64,000 nt of DNA from JANQFV01 sp964468185 (GCA_964468185.1 CAYXTR010000022.1:13346-77345); one strand, 5' to 3'. Shown: positions 36,301-45,230, counted from the stretch's first letter. Translations and numbers: made by a program. The notes: generated by a model from the letters alone, not told the origin.

Positions 36301-36466
36301 TGTGGTTGACTTCGACGACATCGATCCGTTCGTGCTGGCGCTGGGCGGTGAGGCAGGCTACTACGCTGCTTATCCGACCTGTAATTGGCTGAATGGTGAC
36401 TGCGACGGTAACGGGACGGTGGACTTTGACGATATCAACCCGTTCGTCGCGCTGATCGGTAACTGA
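33314..36466 (+). CDS. Secreted gingipain-like C25 cysteine protease with dockerin-like tail (1)
   Basis: 1,050 aa from ATG 33314 (AAAGGAG upstream). Signal peptide ends at AVAAD. A propeptide-like beta region precedes the C25 catalytic domain, which shows YSGHGGTYSW with catalytic His450 and YICSFACVTGAF with catalytic Cys484, plus DYVLLVGDTQFIP, the usual strand before the active site. Immunoglobulin-like and fibronectin-like domains follow. The end (about 988-1050) is a dockerin-like pair: GDMNCDGVVDFDDIDPFVL and GDCDGNGTVDFDDINPFVA, both with Asp-rich calcium loops. Probably exported and possibly held on a surface scaffold. Paralogue of the next gene. Confidence 0.88.
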   Translation: MRHPWKMSWRGAVTLLGLAVASSAVAADSWLAVSSAGVQLADTSAVQAPAFEIHQSDLNGLVVSSHLHGLQVASRANDAGKFVELSWPGAKPSGAVGTPALPVIRELFVAPAGATISVQSDLGTAVLVDQQTLGQPVLVWPVQPPVEKTPGARENAPFVLDRAGYATDAALPAEPVSVKELGVVRGQRLCMLEIRPVAYNAVQQTLTLYPDVAVEIGFDGGYLPQDAMNPLPGFRRVVLNPEIVPQGMQRGQGNYLIVVPDTFAMSITPFANAKAAQGYTVLTHQVADGTSNSAIKSYISSLWGTPDAPDYVLLVGDTQFIPHWVGQGTGSPDTDLQYGCMDGSSDWYPDIAVGRFPVDNLNELNALVAKTLYVENGPLADPDYLKRAVFMASVDNYQISEGTHNYVINTHLEPNEYLCDKLYQVTYGADTQDVRDSFNDGRFYGVYSGHGGTYSWADGPPFSQNDVQNLTNENMYAYICSFACVTGAFAVDECFMETWVLVPDKGAAVAWGSSVNSYWDEDDILERVLFDAIFDEELDRPKEAAPMFDEGKMRLLDHYGPSGMIRRYFEMYNVMGDPALPLPGSCSDAGVLTLDSPKYACEATATVSLNDCGLNLDDNMVETVVVEIDSDSEAGETVLLTETNAGSALFEGSIMLSGTDDVGVLLVAEGDTVTVTYVDADNGNGEQVTVTADAIVDCTGPTISNVSVIELEARDAVVGFDADEMARGVVHYGLSCQNLNEQAGGGFAMSPTVAISGLDDNTTYYFMVEAYDEAGNMTADPECYTFTTPEVPDFFTEEFTSNDLAYLMLTFRVVGGNDHYDACVEEIAALPTDPAGGTTLSLSDDDSEQVSVMGGQVALYGVSYSSFFVGSNGYITFGSGDTDYTESLEDHFDMPRISALFDDLNPNSGGTISYKQLADRVAVTWEDLPEYYSEGSNTFQVELYFDGTIVIAYEALGSADNIVGLSEGEGVSPDYLEMDLSALGDCTLPGDMNCDGVVDFDDIDPFVLALGGEAGYYAAYPTCNWLNGDCDGNGTVDFDDINPFVALIGN

Positions 36467-36572
36467 TGTACGAACTTTCGTGTCGGTCCCGGTGAAGACA
36501 AAGCTCTCGCCGGGACTGGTACGCGGGCACCGCCGGTGATCCACGGCGGCGGACCCGGATGATCGGTTTTGT

Positions 36573-36608
36573 AACGCCGCGCTCGCTGATGAGTGCGGCG
36601 TTGTTTTT
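36573..36608 (+). terminator. Intrinsic terminator after protease 1
   Basis: Stem AACGCCGC / GCGGCGTT (8 bp, 36573-36580 and 36595-36602) with a 14-nt loop, followed at once by GTTTTT. It ends the first protease transcript about 110 bp after the stop and separates the two tandem genes. The rest of 36467-36958 holds no gene. Confidence 0.75.
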
Positions 36609-36958
36609 GGGGTCTGCGGGGAGGCCCCGCTCAGACGGACGGGAGTTCGGTCCCGGATATGAGGTGATTATGGGACAAAATGGGACCGGAGGGGTCCTAT
36701 CAAGTGTCGCTTGGGGGTTGGAATGCGGCGGAGTGCCCGAAAATATGCTTCTGTTTGAGACAATGGATGTGTTATCATGACGATGAAGCTGACGGGCAGT
36801 TGCGGCGAGCGCTGGCCGATCGGCGCATGTGGTGCGCTGGGAAATCTGCACCAGGGACATTGTATGGTTTCGAATGGAAGCGCCGTGGGGGCCGCTGGTC
36901 TCGACGACCGCGTCTACTGTCGGCCATGCCACTTGTTGTCTTAAGGAGGAACACGTCC

Positions 36959-39769
36959 ATGCGTATGAGTCATTTTCAACAACACGGCCTGAGCGTTCGT
37001 CGCAGCGTGGCGCTCGTGGGCTGTCTCGGCGTCTTTGCGGCGGCGGCGGTAGCCGGCGGTTTGCAGTATGAAGACGAGGCCGACGTTGCGGTGCTCGAGA
37101 ACACGCCCGAGCGGATTGTCGTCGAGTACGACTATGCGGACTTCATTCAGACATCGGTTGATATCAACGGGCAGAAGTTCACCGAGCTCAGTTTTCCGCA
37201 CGAGCCGCAATTGCATGAGGCTGGTGCTCCAGCGCTGCCGTTTGTGCCGCGCAGTGTCATTCTGGCGGACGAGCTGAATTACGTCGTCGCCGTGGATGAG
37301 GCGGCGTCGACGTTTTACGAGCTTTACAACATTGACGTGGCGCCATCGAAGGGGCACTTCACGCGTGATATTGATCCGGCGAGCGTGCCATATTTGTTTG
37401 ACGAGGCGTTGTACCGGACGGATGCATTTTATCCGGGACAGCTAGCTGCGCTGGGGCAGCCGTACATCATGCGGGACTATCGGGGTGCCGTCATCAATAC
37501 GTATCCGCTGCAGTACAACCCGGTAACGCGGACGCTACGGGTGTATACGTCGATGGTTGTCGAGGTTGTGGGTGAGCAGAACAACGCGCAGATCGTCAAT
37601 CCGATGAAGCATGGTCAGGAGCCGCGGGCGCTGAGTCTGGCTTTCCACGACCTGTACGAACAGCACTTCATCAACTACGGGTCGGCCAAGCTGTATGATC
37701 CGATGGATGAAGAAGGTGAGTTACTGATCATCTGTCACGACGCGTGGCTGGGGAACATTCAGCCGCTGGTTGATCACAAGAATGCGATCGGTATCACGAC
37801 TACCGCAGTAGGCGTATCGACGATCGGCAACAACGCGACGTCGATCAAGAACTACATCCAGGATGTGTACAACAGCAGTGACCTGGCATTCGTGCTGTTG
37901 GTGGGCGACAGTGGGCAGGTTGCGACGCCGTACGCCTCGGGCGGTGCGTCGGACCCGTCGTATTCGAAGCTGGTCGGTGGCGACGACTACCCGGAGATCA
38001 TGATCGGGCGGTTCTCGGCCGAGAATGCCAGTCAGGTTGACACGCAGGTGCAGCGGACGATCGCGTATGAGACGCCGCCGTTCCCGGTGGATCAGGACTG
38101 GTACTGGCGTGGGGTCGGTATTGCGTCGTCGCAGGGCGCCGGCCAGGGAGACGAGGGTCAGGCCGACTACGTCCACATGGACGAGATTCGCGACTGGCTG
38201 ATGGGGGTCGGCTATACGACCGTCAACCAGATCTATGACACCAACGGTGGTAATGCCTCGGACGTAACGGCCGCCCTGAACGACGGCCGCGGCGTAATCA
38301 ACTACTGTGGTCACGGCAGCACGACGTCCTGGAGCACGACAGGCTTCTCGAACTCGCACATCAACTCGCTGCAGAACGCCGGCATGCTGCCGTTTATTGT
38401 CAGCGTGGCGTGTGTCAACGGTAACTTTGATGGCGCGACGTGCTTCGCCGAAGCCTGGCTGCGGGCGACCGACGGTGGTGAGCCGACTGGTGCGATTGGC
38501 GCGTACATGTCTTCGATCAACCAGTCCTGGGCGCCACCGATGGAGGGTCAGGACGAGTTCAACCTGCTGCTGACGGCGGGTGCGTATAACTGCTACGGCA
38601 CGCTGTGCTACGCGGGTTCGTGTTCGATGATGGATGCCTACGGCGGTTCGGGCGTGAGCATGTTCGATACCTGGCACGTGTTTGGCGACCCGTCGCTGCG
38701 CGTGGTGGGCACGCCGGTGCCGCCGGAGGGCCTGGGTGTGTCCGGCTCGGCGTTTGATGCGGCGGGCCAGCAGGGTGGCCCGATCGCCCCGGAGAGCATG
38801 ACGTACACGCTGACGAATTATGACGAAACGCCACTGGAGTATGCGGTCACGGTCGATGGGAACTGGCTGCGCGTGGTGGATGGCAGCGGGACGATTCCGG
38901 CGCTGGGTGAGACCACGGTGACGGTCGAGTTGACCGCCTTGGCGTTCATGCTCGGCAACGGTGAATACACCGCGACGATCATGTTCGACAACGTGAGCGG
39001 TGAGGCCGGCGACACGGCGCGCGATGCGACGCTGACGATCGGCGTACCGACGGTGCAGTACGCCTGGGATATGGACACGAATCCCGGCTGGTCGGTCGAA
39101 GGTCAGTGGGAGTATGGGCAGCCGTTGGGTGGTGGCGGTCAGTATGGCGGGCCGGACCCGACCAGCGGCCACACCGGCTTGAACGTAATCGGCTACAACC
39201 TGGAAGGCGACTACACGAACGGCATGCCGGAGTTCCACCTGACGACGGATGCGATCGACTGCTCGAACCTATCGCAGGTCAGCCTGCGGTTCTGGCGGTG
39301 GCTGGGCGTGGAGACGTCGTACTACGATCACGCCTACATTCGCGTCAGCAATGACGGTCTGAACTGGACGACGATCTGGGAGAACGACGGTGCCGTCACC
39401 GACAGCTCCTGGAACGACCTGTCCTACGACATTTCTGATATCGCCGACAACGAGGCGATGGTCTACGTCCGCTGGACCATGGGCACGACGGACAGTTCGT
39501 GGCGTTACTGTGGTTGGAATATCGACGATGTCGAGATCTGGGGTCTGGCGGCCACGTCGCCAACGATCCCGGGTGATATGGACTGCAGTGGTGCCGTCGA
39601 TTTCGACGACATCAGTCCGTTCGTACTGGCCATGGCTGGCGTCGACGCGTACGCGGCCCAGTATCCAGACTGCAACTGGCTCAACGGTGACATGAACGGC
39701 GATAACAACGTCGACTTTGACGATATCAACCCGTTCGTGGCGCTGCTCAGCGAGTTGTTTGATCTGTAA
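36959..39769 (+). CDS. Secreted gingipain-like C25 cysteine protease with dockerin-like tail (2)
   Basis: 936 aa from ATG 36959, which follows a near-perfect AAGGAGGA site; upstream in-frame sequence is non-coding. Signal peptide ends around AVAGG. The catalytic domain has LAFVLLVGDSGQV, YCGHGSTTSW with His452, and VSVACVNGNF with Cys485, nearly the same spacing as in the paralogue. After it come an Ig-like domain and a jelly-roll-like domain (about 700-860: GWSVEGQWEYGQP; HAYIRVSNDGLNWTTIW). The end is a dockerin-like pair (GDMDCSGAVDFDDISPFV, GDMNGDNNVDFDDINPFV) from about 872. Confidence 0.9.
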   Translation: MRMSHFQQHGLSVRRSVALVGCLGVFAAAAVAGGLQYEDEADVAVLENTPERIVVEYDYADFIQTSVDINGQKFTELSFPHEPQLHEAGAPALPFVPRSVILADELNYVVAVDEAASTFYELYNIDVAPSKGHFTRDIDPASVPYLFDEALYRTDAFYPGQLAALGQPYIMRDYRGAVINTYPLQYNPVTRTLRVYTSMVVEVVGEQNNAQIVNPMKHGQEPRALSLAFHDLYEQHFINYGSAKLYDPMDEEGELLIICHDAWLGNIQPLVDHKNAIGITTTAVGVSTIGNNATSIKNYIQDVYNSSDLAFVLLVGDSGQVATPYASGGASDPSYSKLVGGDDYPEIMIGRFSAENASQVDTQVQRTIAYETPPFPVDQDWYWRGVGIASSQGAGQGDEGQADYVHMDEIRDWLMGVGYTTVNQIYDTNGGNASDVTAALNDGRGVINYCGHGSTTSWSTTGFSNSHINSLQNAGMLPFIVSVACVNGNFDGATCFAEAWLRATDGGEPTGAIGAYMSSINQSWAPPMEGQDEFNLLLTAGAYNCYGTLCYAGSCSMMDAYGGSGVSMFDTWHVFGDPSLRVVGTPVPPEGLGVSGSAFDAAGQQGGPIAPESMTYTLTNYDETPLEYAVTVDGNWLRVVDGSGTIPALGETTVTVELTALAFMLGNGEYTATIMFDNVSGEAGDTARDATLTIGVPTVQYAWDMDTNPGWSVEGQWEYGQPLGGGGQYGGPDPTSGHTGLNVIGYNLEGDYTNGMPEFHLTTDAIDCSNLSQVSLRFWRWLGVETSYYDHAYIRVSNDGLNWTTIWENDGAVTDSSWNDLSYDISDIADNEAMVYVRWTMGTTDSSWRYCGWNIDDVEIWGLAATSPTIPGDMDCSGAVDFDDISPFVLAMAGVDAYAAQYPDCNWLNGDMNGDNNVDFDDINPFVALLSELFDL

Positions 39770-39796
39770 GCCGGCGGTTGATTGAGACTACCTAGG

Positions 39797-39837
39797 ACCC
39801 CGCGCGTGTGCTACGCAACGCGTGGGGTCTTTCTTTT
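39797..39837 (+). terminator. Intrinsic terminator after protease 2
   Basis: An 11-bp stem ACCCCGCGCGT / ACGCGTGGGGT (39797-39807 and 39818-39828; one G-T pair) with a 10-nt loop and tail CTTTCTTTT, about 28 bp after the stop codon. Confidence 0.9.
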
Positions 39838-39896
39838 GAAGGGGTGGCGCGAGACGGGGACACCCCGCAGCTTGGGTTGACCAGTGGCATGCGTGT

Positions 39897-40115
39897 TTGG
39901 GGGGGCAAAACAGCGGAAGCGCTACATCCATTCGCCAGCTAGCGCCGGGCCTGCCGCTCCGCCGGCAAGGTCCATGTCAGCCCGCGCTCAGCACCCACGG
40001 GCGCAGCCAAGAGGCGCTGCAGCGAATCAAGGCGCGGGTGCGCGAGCCTGGCGCAGTCAATACGCCCGCCTACGCCGAGGCGATGACGCTAGCCGCGCCC
40101 TATAATCTCGGGTAA
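39897..40115 (+). other. Possible small reading frame or gene remnant
   Basis: 72-codon frame in the 305-bp gap 39838-40142. Its second half (EALQRIKARVREPGAVNTPA, then YAEAMTLAAPYNLG) reads like real protein; the first half does not. No good ribosome-binding site was seen. It may be a 3-prime fragment of a lost gene. A perfect TATAAT at 40101-40106 overlaps its end and is the likely -10 of the next gene, without a clear -35. Confidence 0.25.
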
Positions 40116-40142
40116 GCGTGCTCGTCGAGCCGGAGGTGTGCT

Positions 40143-40520
40143 ATGCCTTTACTTGTGATCGTGATCGGTACTGCGCTGCTGATTCTGGGAGGGGCAGGTT
40201 ACGTAGCCACGGGCATGGTGAGTTGGACGGCCCTGATCCCTGCGTTTTTCGGGTTGCCGCTGGTTGTATTGGGCTGGGTCGCTCAGAAGCCGGCGTGGCG
40301 CAAGCATGGGATGCACGCAGCAGCGGGAGTCGCATTGCTGGGGCTGTTGGGCAGCTTGCGCGGGGTGCCGGACGCGTTTACATTGATGGTCGGAGGCGAA
40401 GTGGACCGCCCGGGGGCAGCGCTTTCGCAGGCGCTCATGGCGGCGTTATGCCTGGTTTTGGTGATCGTGGCAATCAAGTCGTTCATTGATGCTCGTCGGC
40501 GCCCGACTGCGACGAGCTAG
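40143..40520 (+). CDS. Small four-helix membrane protein, function unknown
   Basis: 125 aa, start after CGGAGGTG. Four hydrophobic helices (about 4-24, 27-46, 58-76 and 96-113) with short loops, a positively charged segment between helices 2 and 3 (KPAWRKHG), and a basic C terminus (DARRRPTATS). No catalytic motif. The layout resembles small uncharacterised inner-membrane proteins. A TATAAT lies 37 bp upstream of the start. Function cannot be assigned. Confidence 0.7.
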   Translation: MPLLVIVIGTALLILGGAGYVATGMVSWTALIPAFFGLPLVVLGWVAQKPAWRKHGMHAAAGVALLGLLGSLRGVPDAFTLMVGGEVDRPGAALSQALMAALCLVLVIVAIKSFIDARRRPTATS

Positions 40521-40934
40521 ATGCCGTTGGCCCGTTCAATCGTGAGTATCCCGCAACGCTTGGATCGGCATGGCAGAACGGCCTTCCAGGATCTGAATGG
40601 CGGTATTTTGCGGCGGGGTCCTTTCAATAGCTTGGCCATCGGGGAGGCGCCCGGTCCACCGTCGGCGCGGCTTCTGGTTGTGCCGGTACTGCTCCCCCGT
40701 AAGCGGATGTGCGTGGGACACTCCCGGAAACACAAAGGCCTGCCAGTCCACCACTTAGGACTCGCAGGCCTCAGAATCGACGGAGAGGGCGGGATGCGCT
40801 GCGCGGCGCCTGCGGCGTCGTCCCGGCGTACGTTCGCTGCGCTCACTGGCGGGTTCTCATCCCGCCCCTCGGCACACGATGACGATCCCCACTACCCCCC
40901 CCACGTGGCTGCAACAAAACAGGTATTTGAAAAT
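40521..40934. other. Gene-free stretch beside tRNA-Ser
   Basis: No gene recognised; reading frames on both strands look like shadows. The 15-mer CGGAGAGGGCGGGAT, which is the 3-prime end of the adjacent tRNA (minus strand), occurs again at 40780-40794. A near-inverted copy (ATCCCGCCCCTC) lies around 40859-40870. Confidence 0.4.
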
Positions 40935-41025
40935 CGGAGAGGGCGGGATTCGAACCCGCGGTGGGGTCTATTGTCCCCACGACGGTTTAGCAAACCGTTG
41001 CCTTAAGCCGCTCGGCCACCTCTCC
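40935..41025 (-). tRNA. tRNA-Ser(GCU)
   Basis: About 91 nt with a long variable arm, as in serine tRNAs. Acceptor stem GGAGAGG / CCTCTCC, D arm with GGCCGAGCGGCTTAAGGC, anticodon arm ACGGT-TTGCTAA-ACCGT giving anticodon GCT, and T arm GCGGGTTCGAATCCCGC. CCA is not encoded. Confidence 0.95.
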
Positions 41026-41416
41026 AGTATCCGCATGCACGGATGCGCACACCAACATGGGCTAGTCCTCGTGTCTCCATGCTGAGACCAGCGTGGCGCC
41101 CCAGGGGCGGCCATCGTAGCGCATAGCCCGTGTACCTAACTACCAGATTCTAAGCCCAAGCGCCGCCATGTGCAATGCTGGCGGATGGAACGTGCAAATG
41201 CTGCCAGCCCGTGGCGGACCGGGAGCTTGTGGTCGGCAACCGCTTCCTCCAACCCGGCATTGTCACACTGTGCACAATACCCACAACATGGTCAACCAGC
41301 GGGGATGCGCGACGGTATTATCGCGGACCTGCGGTTAGTCTGTTGGCTCGAACGTCGCGCAGCGTTGCGCTGACAGGCCCCGGGCCAGTGCAGCCAGCGC
41401 TTTCACGGAGTCGACT
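41026..41416. other. Gene-free stretch
   Basis: 391 bp between the tRNA and the kinase remnant. I looked for the missing N-terminal part of the kinase (Brenner HGD-type motif) in all plus frames and did not see it. No repeats or terminators were recognised. Confidence 0.4.
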
Positions 41417-41722
41417 ATGCGACGGTGTGCGCGAACAGATTGGGAGTACGCACAGCGGGGAGACCCGGCTTACGATCTGGCGATCGTGACACGTGGCAAT
41501 CGGAAGCTGTTCGGGCTGGATCAAGGACTCCAACGCCTGATAACCGCTTATCATGCAGCGAACGGGGCGGCGGTCGAATCGACGGACGTGATCGTCTGGG
41601 AGCTGCTGATCACGTTGCGGTGGCTGTACGAAGCCTCGCGGGACGGGGAGCGGTATGGCGGCAGGTCGCCGGAGTCTTACCGGAATCAAGTGCGCGCGAT
41701 CCTGCGCCGCGCGCCGAAGTAG
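41417..41722 (+). pseudogene. C-terminal remnant of an aminoglycoside/choline-kinase-like phosphotransferase
   Basis: 101 codons. DWEYAQRGDPAYDLAIVTRG matches the metal-binding DWE/D-A--GDP--DLA motif of the APH/choline kinase superfamily, and the rest (LDQGLQRLITAYHAANG; VIVWELLITLRWLYEA) matches the helical C-terminal lobe. The N-terminal lobe and the catalytic HGD loop are missing, and nothing like them lies upstream, so it looks truncated. It ends right where the SNF2 gene begins, suggesting the insertion or deletion joined them. Confidence 0.55.
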
Positions 41723-41751
41723 TGCGAGCGATAACGGAGCTGAAGACAGCG

Positions 41752-44448
41752 ATGGCACAGCAACGGACGATCAAACGGCGGAGAGACCTGACGCTGAAGG
41801 ACCGGCTCTCACGACTGACATTTACCCAAGCCTGCAAGTTGCTCGGACCGGGTGGTGACCGCCTGATCCAAGCCGGCGGGAAGCACGAGATCAACATCGA
41901 TGAACACGTCCAGTTCGGCGATGACCTGTTCCGATTGACGCTGAACGGTGCCGTGGCGACGATTTCGCCGCTGGTCGAGGCCCCGCAGCGTCTGCACTGG
42001 AACTGCACGCGCTGTCCGGGAGCCTGCGAGCATGTCGGGGCGGCGTTCTCGCTGGTTCTCGAGGAGAAGGTCGCGCTGGGGCTTGCCGCGCCGCCGCCGG
42101 AGCGTGTTCCCATCGAGAGCCTCGGCGAAGAGGAACTGGTCCAACGAGCAATCGCCGAGCGCGACGAGCGGTCGCGGAAAGAGCGGATGACGGCGCGTTC
42201 GAGCAACCCGAAGGTGCTGTGGACCGACTACCTTGTGACCAACGCCGCCTCGGGCAAGACCTATCGCGTCGCACTGCGCGGCTGGGAGCCCGGCGAGTCG
42301 TACTGCACGTGTCCGGACTTTCGCAAGAACACGCTGGGGGTCTGCAAGCACATTCTCGCGGTGCAGCGGCGGGCACGGCGGCGTTTCGCGGCGTCCACGC
42401 TGCGCCGGCGGTACGTGCAGCGGGGCTTCGCCATACACTTGCACTACGGGCACAGAATCGAATTGCGGATGCTGACGCCGAGCCGGCTGGACGATGCGCT
42501 GGCGCGGATCATTGGCCCCGTCACGCGCGGCCCCATCGATGACGTGCCGGACCTGCTCAAACGCATTGCCCGTTTGGAAGCGCTCGGCCACGAAGTAACC
42601 GTGTATCCCGATGCCGAGGAGTTCATTCATCAGCGACTCTTTCAGCAGCACATGGCGGGGCTGGTGAGGGCGATCAGACGCGATCCGGCGAAGCACCGGT
42701 TGCGCACCGAGCTTCTGAAGGAGGACCTCCTGCCGTACCAGCTGGACGGTATCGCATTTGCCGTCGGCGCCGGTCGGGCGATCCTGGCTGACGACATGGG
42801 ATTGGGAAAGACCATCCAGGGCATCGGCGTCGCCGAGCTGCTGCGGCGCGAGGCCGACATCCGGCGTGTGCTAGTCGTATGTCCGGCGTCGCTCAAGTCG
42901 CAATGGCGGAGCGAGATCAACCGCTTTTCCAAGCTCGACTGCCAACTCGTGCTGGGTGGTGCCGCCGAGCGGGCGCGGCAATACGACCACGACAGTTTCT
43001 TCACCATCTGCAATTACGAACAGGTACTGCGGGACATCCTGCCGATCGAACGCGCGTGCTGGGATCTGATCATTCTGGACGAGGGTCAGCGGATCAAGAA
43101 CTGGGAGGCGAAGACCAGCCGCGTCATCAAGAGCCTGCGCTCGCGGTTTGCGCTGGTCCTGTCGGGCACCCCGCTGGAGAACCGGCTCGATGAACTCTAC
43201 TCCGTGGTCGAGTTCATCGATGATCGGCGGCTTGGGCCCGCGTTCCGCTTTTTTCATCGCCATCGCGTCGTGGACGAAAAAGGCAAGGTGCTCGGCTACA
43301 AGAACCTGGCCGAGCTGCGCGAGCGGCTCAAGCCGGTTCTGCTGCGGCGCACTCGGGCTTCGGTCATGCGCGATCTGCCGCCGCGCACCAACGAGGTCGT
43401 CCGCATCGAGCCGACCGGCGAACAGCTTGATCTGCATGATGCGCACCTGCGTGTTGCCAGCTCGATCGTGAACAAGCCGTACATCAACGAGATGGACCTG
43501 CTGCGACTCCGCAAGGCACTGCTCATGTGCCGTATGGCGGCCAACAGCACATATCTCGTGGACAAGCAGAACCCCGGCCACTCGACCAAGCTGGCCGAAC
43601 TCGAACATCTGCTCAGCGCCCTGCTGGCCGAAGAAGGTCGCAAGCTCGTACTGTTCTCGGAGTGGACCACCATGCTGGGGCTGATCGAGCCGTTGCTCAA
43701 GAAGCAACGCACCGACTACGTGCGGCTGGACGGCTCGATTCCGCAGAAGAAGCGGCAACCGCTGGTGAGACGATTTCAGCGGGACCCGGCGTGTCGGGCG
43801 TTTATCACGACCAATGCCGGCGCGACGGGACTGAATCTGCAAGCAGCCGACACCGTTGTGAATGTCGATCTGCCGTGGAATCCCGCCGTACTGGAGCAGC
43901 GGATTGCCCGGGCGCATCGGATGGGCCAGAAGCGTCCCGTGCAGGTATACATACTTGTGACCGTAGGGACCATCGAAGAGAAGCTGCTCGGGACGCTCGC
44001 GGCGAAGCAGGACCTGGCTTTGGCGGCGCTCGATTATGAATCGGACGTGGACGCTCTCGACGTCGTCAGCGGAGCCAACGAGTTGAAGAACCGTCTTGAG
44101 ACGCTCCTGGGGCGCGCTCCGGATGCCCCTGTCGATGGAAGTGAGCTGCGTCGCACCACGGCCGACGCAGAGCGGCTTGCCCGACGGGAGCGCGTGTCGC
44201 GGGCGGCCGGCGACCTGCTCAGCGCTTCGTTCGACTTCCTGGACCAGTTGCTGCCGCACGAGGGCGTTGATCCTGCAGGAACCGGAGGGCTGGCCGAGCA
44301 CATCCGCCGACAACTCGAGGATTGCACGGAGCGGGATGGCGACGGTCGCGCAAGATTGACCGTCACGCTCTCGGACGACGCGGCAATTGATCGGCTGTCC
44401 GGGTCGCTCGCCCGCCTGCTGGCGACCGCCCGCGGCGGGTCCAGGTAA
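41752..44448 (+). CDS. SWIM zinc-finger SNF2-family DNA helicase
   Basis: 898 aa from ATG 41752; a GTG at 41722 could add 10 residues. Double-stranded DNA translocase. N-terminal part has two zinc-like clusters: NCTRCPGACEH (from about 84) and a SWIM finger CTCPDFRKNTLGVCKH (from 185). The helicase core shows motif I ADDMGLGKT (about 345), motif II as DEGQ (443) in place of DEAH, SGTPLENR, then in the second lobe FSEWTTMLGLIEPLL, GATGLNLQAADTVV and RIARAHRMGQKRPV. The C terminus is helical. Codon use favours C-ending codons more than its G-rich neighbours, suggesting separate origin. Confidence 0.93.
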   Translation: MAQQRTIKRRRDLTLKDRLSRLTFTQACKLLGPGGDRLIQAGGKHEINIDEHVQFGDDLFRLTLNGAVATISPLVEAPQRLHWNCTRCPGACEHVGAAFSLVLEEKVALGLAAPPPERVPIESLGEEELVQRAIAERDERSRKERMTARSSNPKVLWTDYLVTNAASGKTYRVALRGWEPGESYCTCPDFRKNTLGVCKHILAVQRRARRRFAASTLRRRYVQRGFAIHLHYGHRIELRMLTPSRLDDALARIIGPVTRGPIDDVPDLLKRIARLEALGHEVTVYPDAEEFIHQRLFQQHMAGLVRAIRRDPAKHRLRTELLKEDLLPYQLDGIAFAVGAGRAILADDMGLGKTIQGIGVAELLRREADIRRVLVVCPASLKSQWRSEINRFSKLDCQLVLGGAAERARQYDHDSFFTICNYEQVLRDILPIERACWDLIILDEGQRIKNWEAKTSRVIKSLRSRFALVLSGTPLENRLDELYSVVEFIDDRRLGPAFRFFHRHRVVDEKGKVLGYKNLAELRERLKPVLLRRTRASVMRDLPPRTNEVVRIEPTGEQLDLHDAHLRVASSIVNKPYINEMDLLRLRKALLMCRMAANSTYLVDKQNPGHSTKLAELEHLLSALLAEEGRKLVLFSEWTTMLGLIEPLLKKQRTDYVRLDGSIPQKKRQPLVRRFQRDPACRAFITTNAGATGLNLQAADTVVNVDLPWNPAVLEQRIARAHRMGQKRPVQVYILVTVGTIEEKLLGTLAAKQDLALAALDYESDVDALDVVSGANELKNRLETLLGRAPDAPVDGSELRRTTADAERLARRERVSRAAGDLLSASFDFLDQLLPHEGVDPAGTGGLAEHIRRQLEDCTERDGDGRARLTVTLSDDAAIDRLSGSLARLLATARGGSR

Positions 44449-44930
44449 GCCGTTCGCGCCCGATGGCGACACCGTGCAGGTCGGGTTTTCAGCGGGGGGG
44501 AGTCCGAGCGCGGCGCGTTGCCGGTGTCCGGAGGAGCCGCGACCCGCCGGGGAAGTAGCATGGGTGTCCGCCGGGAGTGCCTCGTCGGCGCGATGAGCCT
44601 ATCAGAACGGACAATCGCCGTCGGTGCGGATAGGATGCTGCTCACGCTGGACACTCACGGTCCCCCTGTGAGGAATCCACTCTCGCCGAAAACGCAGCAG
44701 CTGCGACGCGTTATCACTCAATGCGCCGTCCGACGTGCACCGGCCGTATTGACAAGTACTGGGGGGTATGAGCTAATCGCGGGGCGGCGGGAGAAAAGGC
44801 AGCGTCGGTCGGGCTCTGCCCGGTGGTAAAGCAGCGGTGCAGCGAACCGCTGCTCCTATGTCGCGTTTTCCCTGTGGCGGACAAGCACATCCGCAATGTA
44901 AGATGGCGGCAGTCATAAGTTTGCACCGAC
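44449..44930. other. Gene-free stretch before tRNA-Thr
   Basis: No convincing gene. A 9-bp hairpin AGCAGCGGT / ACCGCTGCT (44830-44838 and 44846-44854) lies 77 bp before the tRNA, without a T tract. Confidence 0.4.
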
Positions 44931-45003
44931 GCCACCGTAGCTCAATTGGCAGAGCAGCGGTTTTGTAAACCGCAGGTTGAGGGTTCGAGTCCCCCCGGTG
45001 GCT
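44931..45003 (+). tRNA. tRNA-Thr(UGU)
   Basis: 73 nt. Acceptor GCCACCG / CGGTGGC, D arm GCTCAATTGGCAGAGC, anticodon arm GCGGT-TTTGTAA-ACCGC with anticodon TGT, T arm GAGGGTTCGAGTCCCCC. CCA is not encoded. Confidence 0.95.
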
Positions 45004-45230
45004 GTTGTGCTTGCTCTTTATTGCGGGGCGAACGCGGTGGGGCGTGCCGTCAACCACGGGCCACCGCGGGGTGTGCTGGGCGTCGTTTGCTGCAATCCGG
45101 CTTACTGGCAGTCATTGCATGGTCATCACGGCCGTGTCCAGAGGGGGTGGTCGCCGGTGTTCATCGCCAAGAGCCAGTCTTCCGGCGGGCTGCCGCTCGG
45201 ACGCGAAGCCGAACAAGGTGCATCAACGTA

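Noticed and set aside
36467..36958. N-terminal extension of the second C25 protease to 36680
   Set aside because: The extension crosses non-coding sequence; a strong AAGGAGGA site and signal peptide mark ATG 36959 as the start.
40521..41006. Plus-strand frame of 161 codons overlapping the tRNA-Ser gene
   Set aside because: It runs antisense through the tRNA and has no family character.
42000..44448. A wider phage-defence island around the SNF2 helicase
   Set aside because: No nuclease, methyltransferase, HerA-type or phospholipase partner gene is present on either side, so a defence role is not supported.
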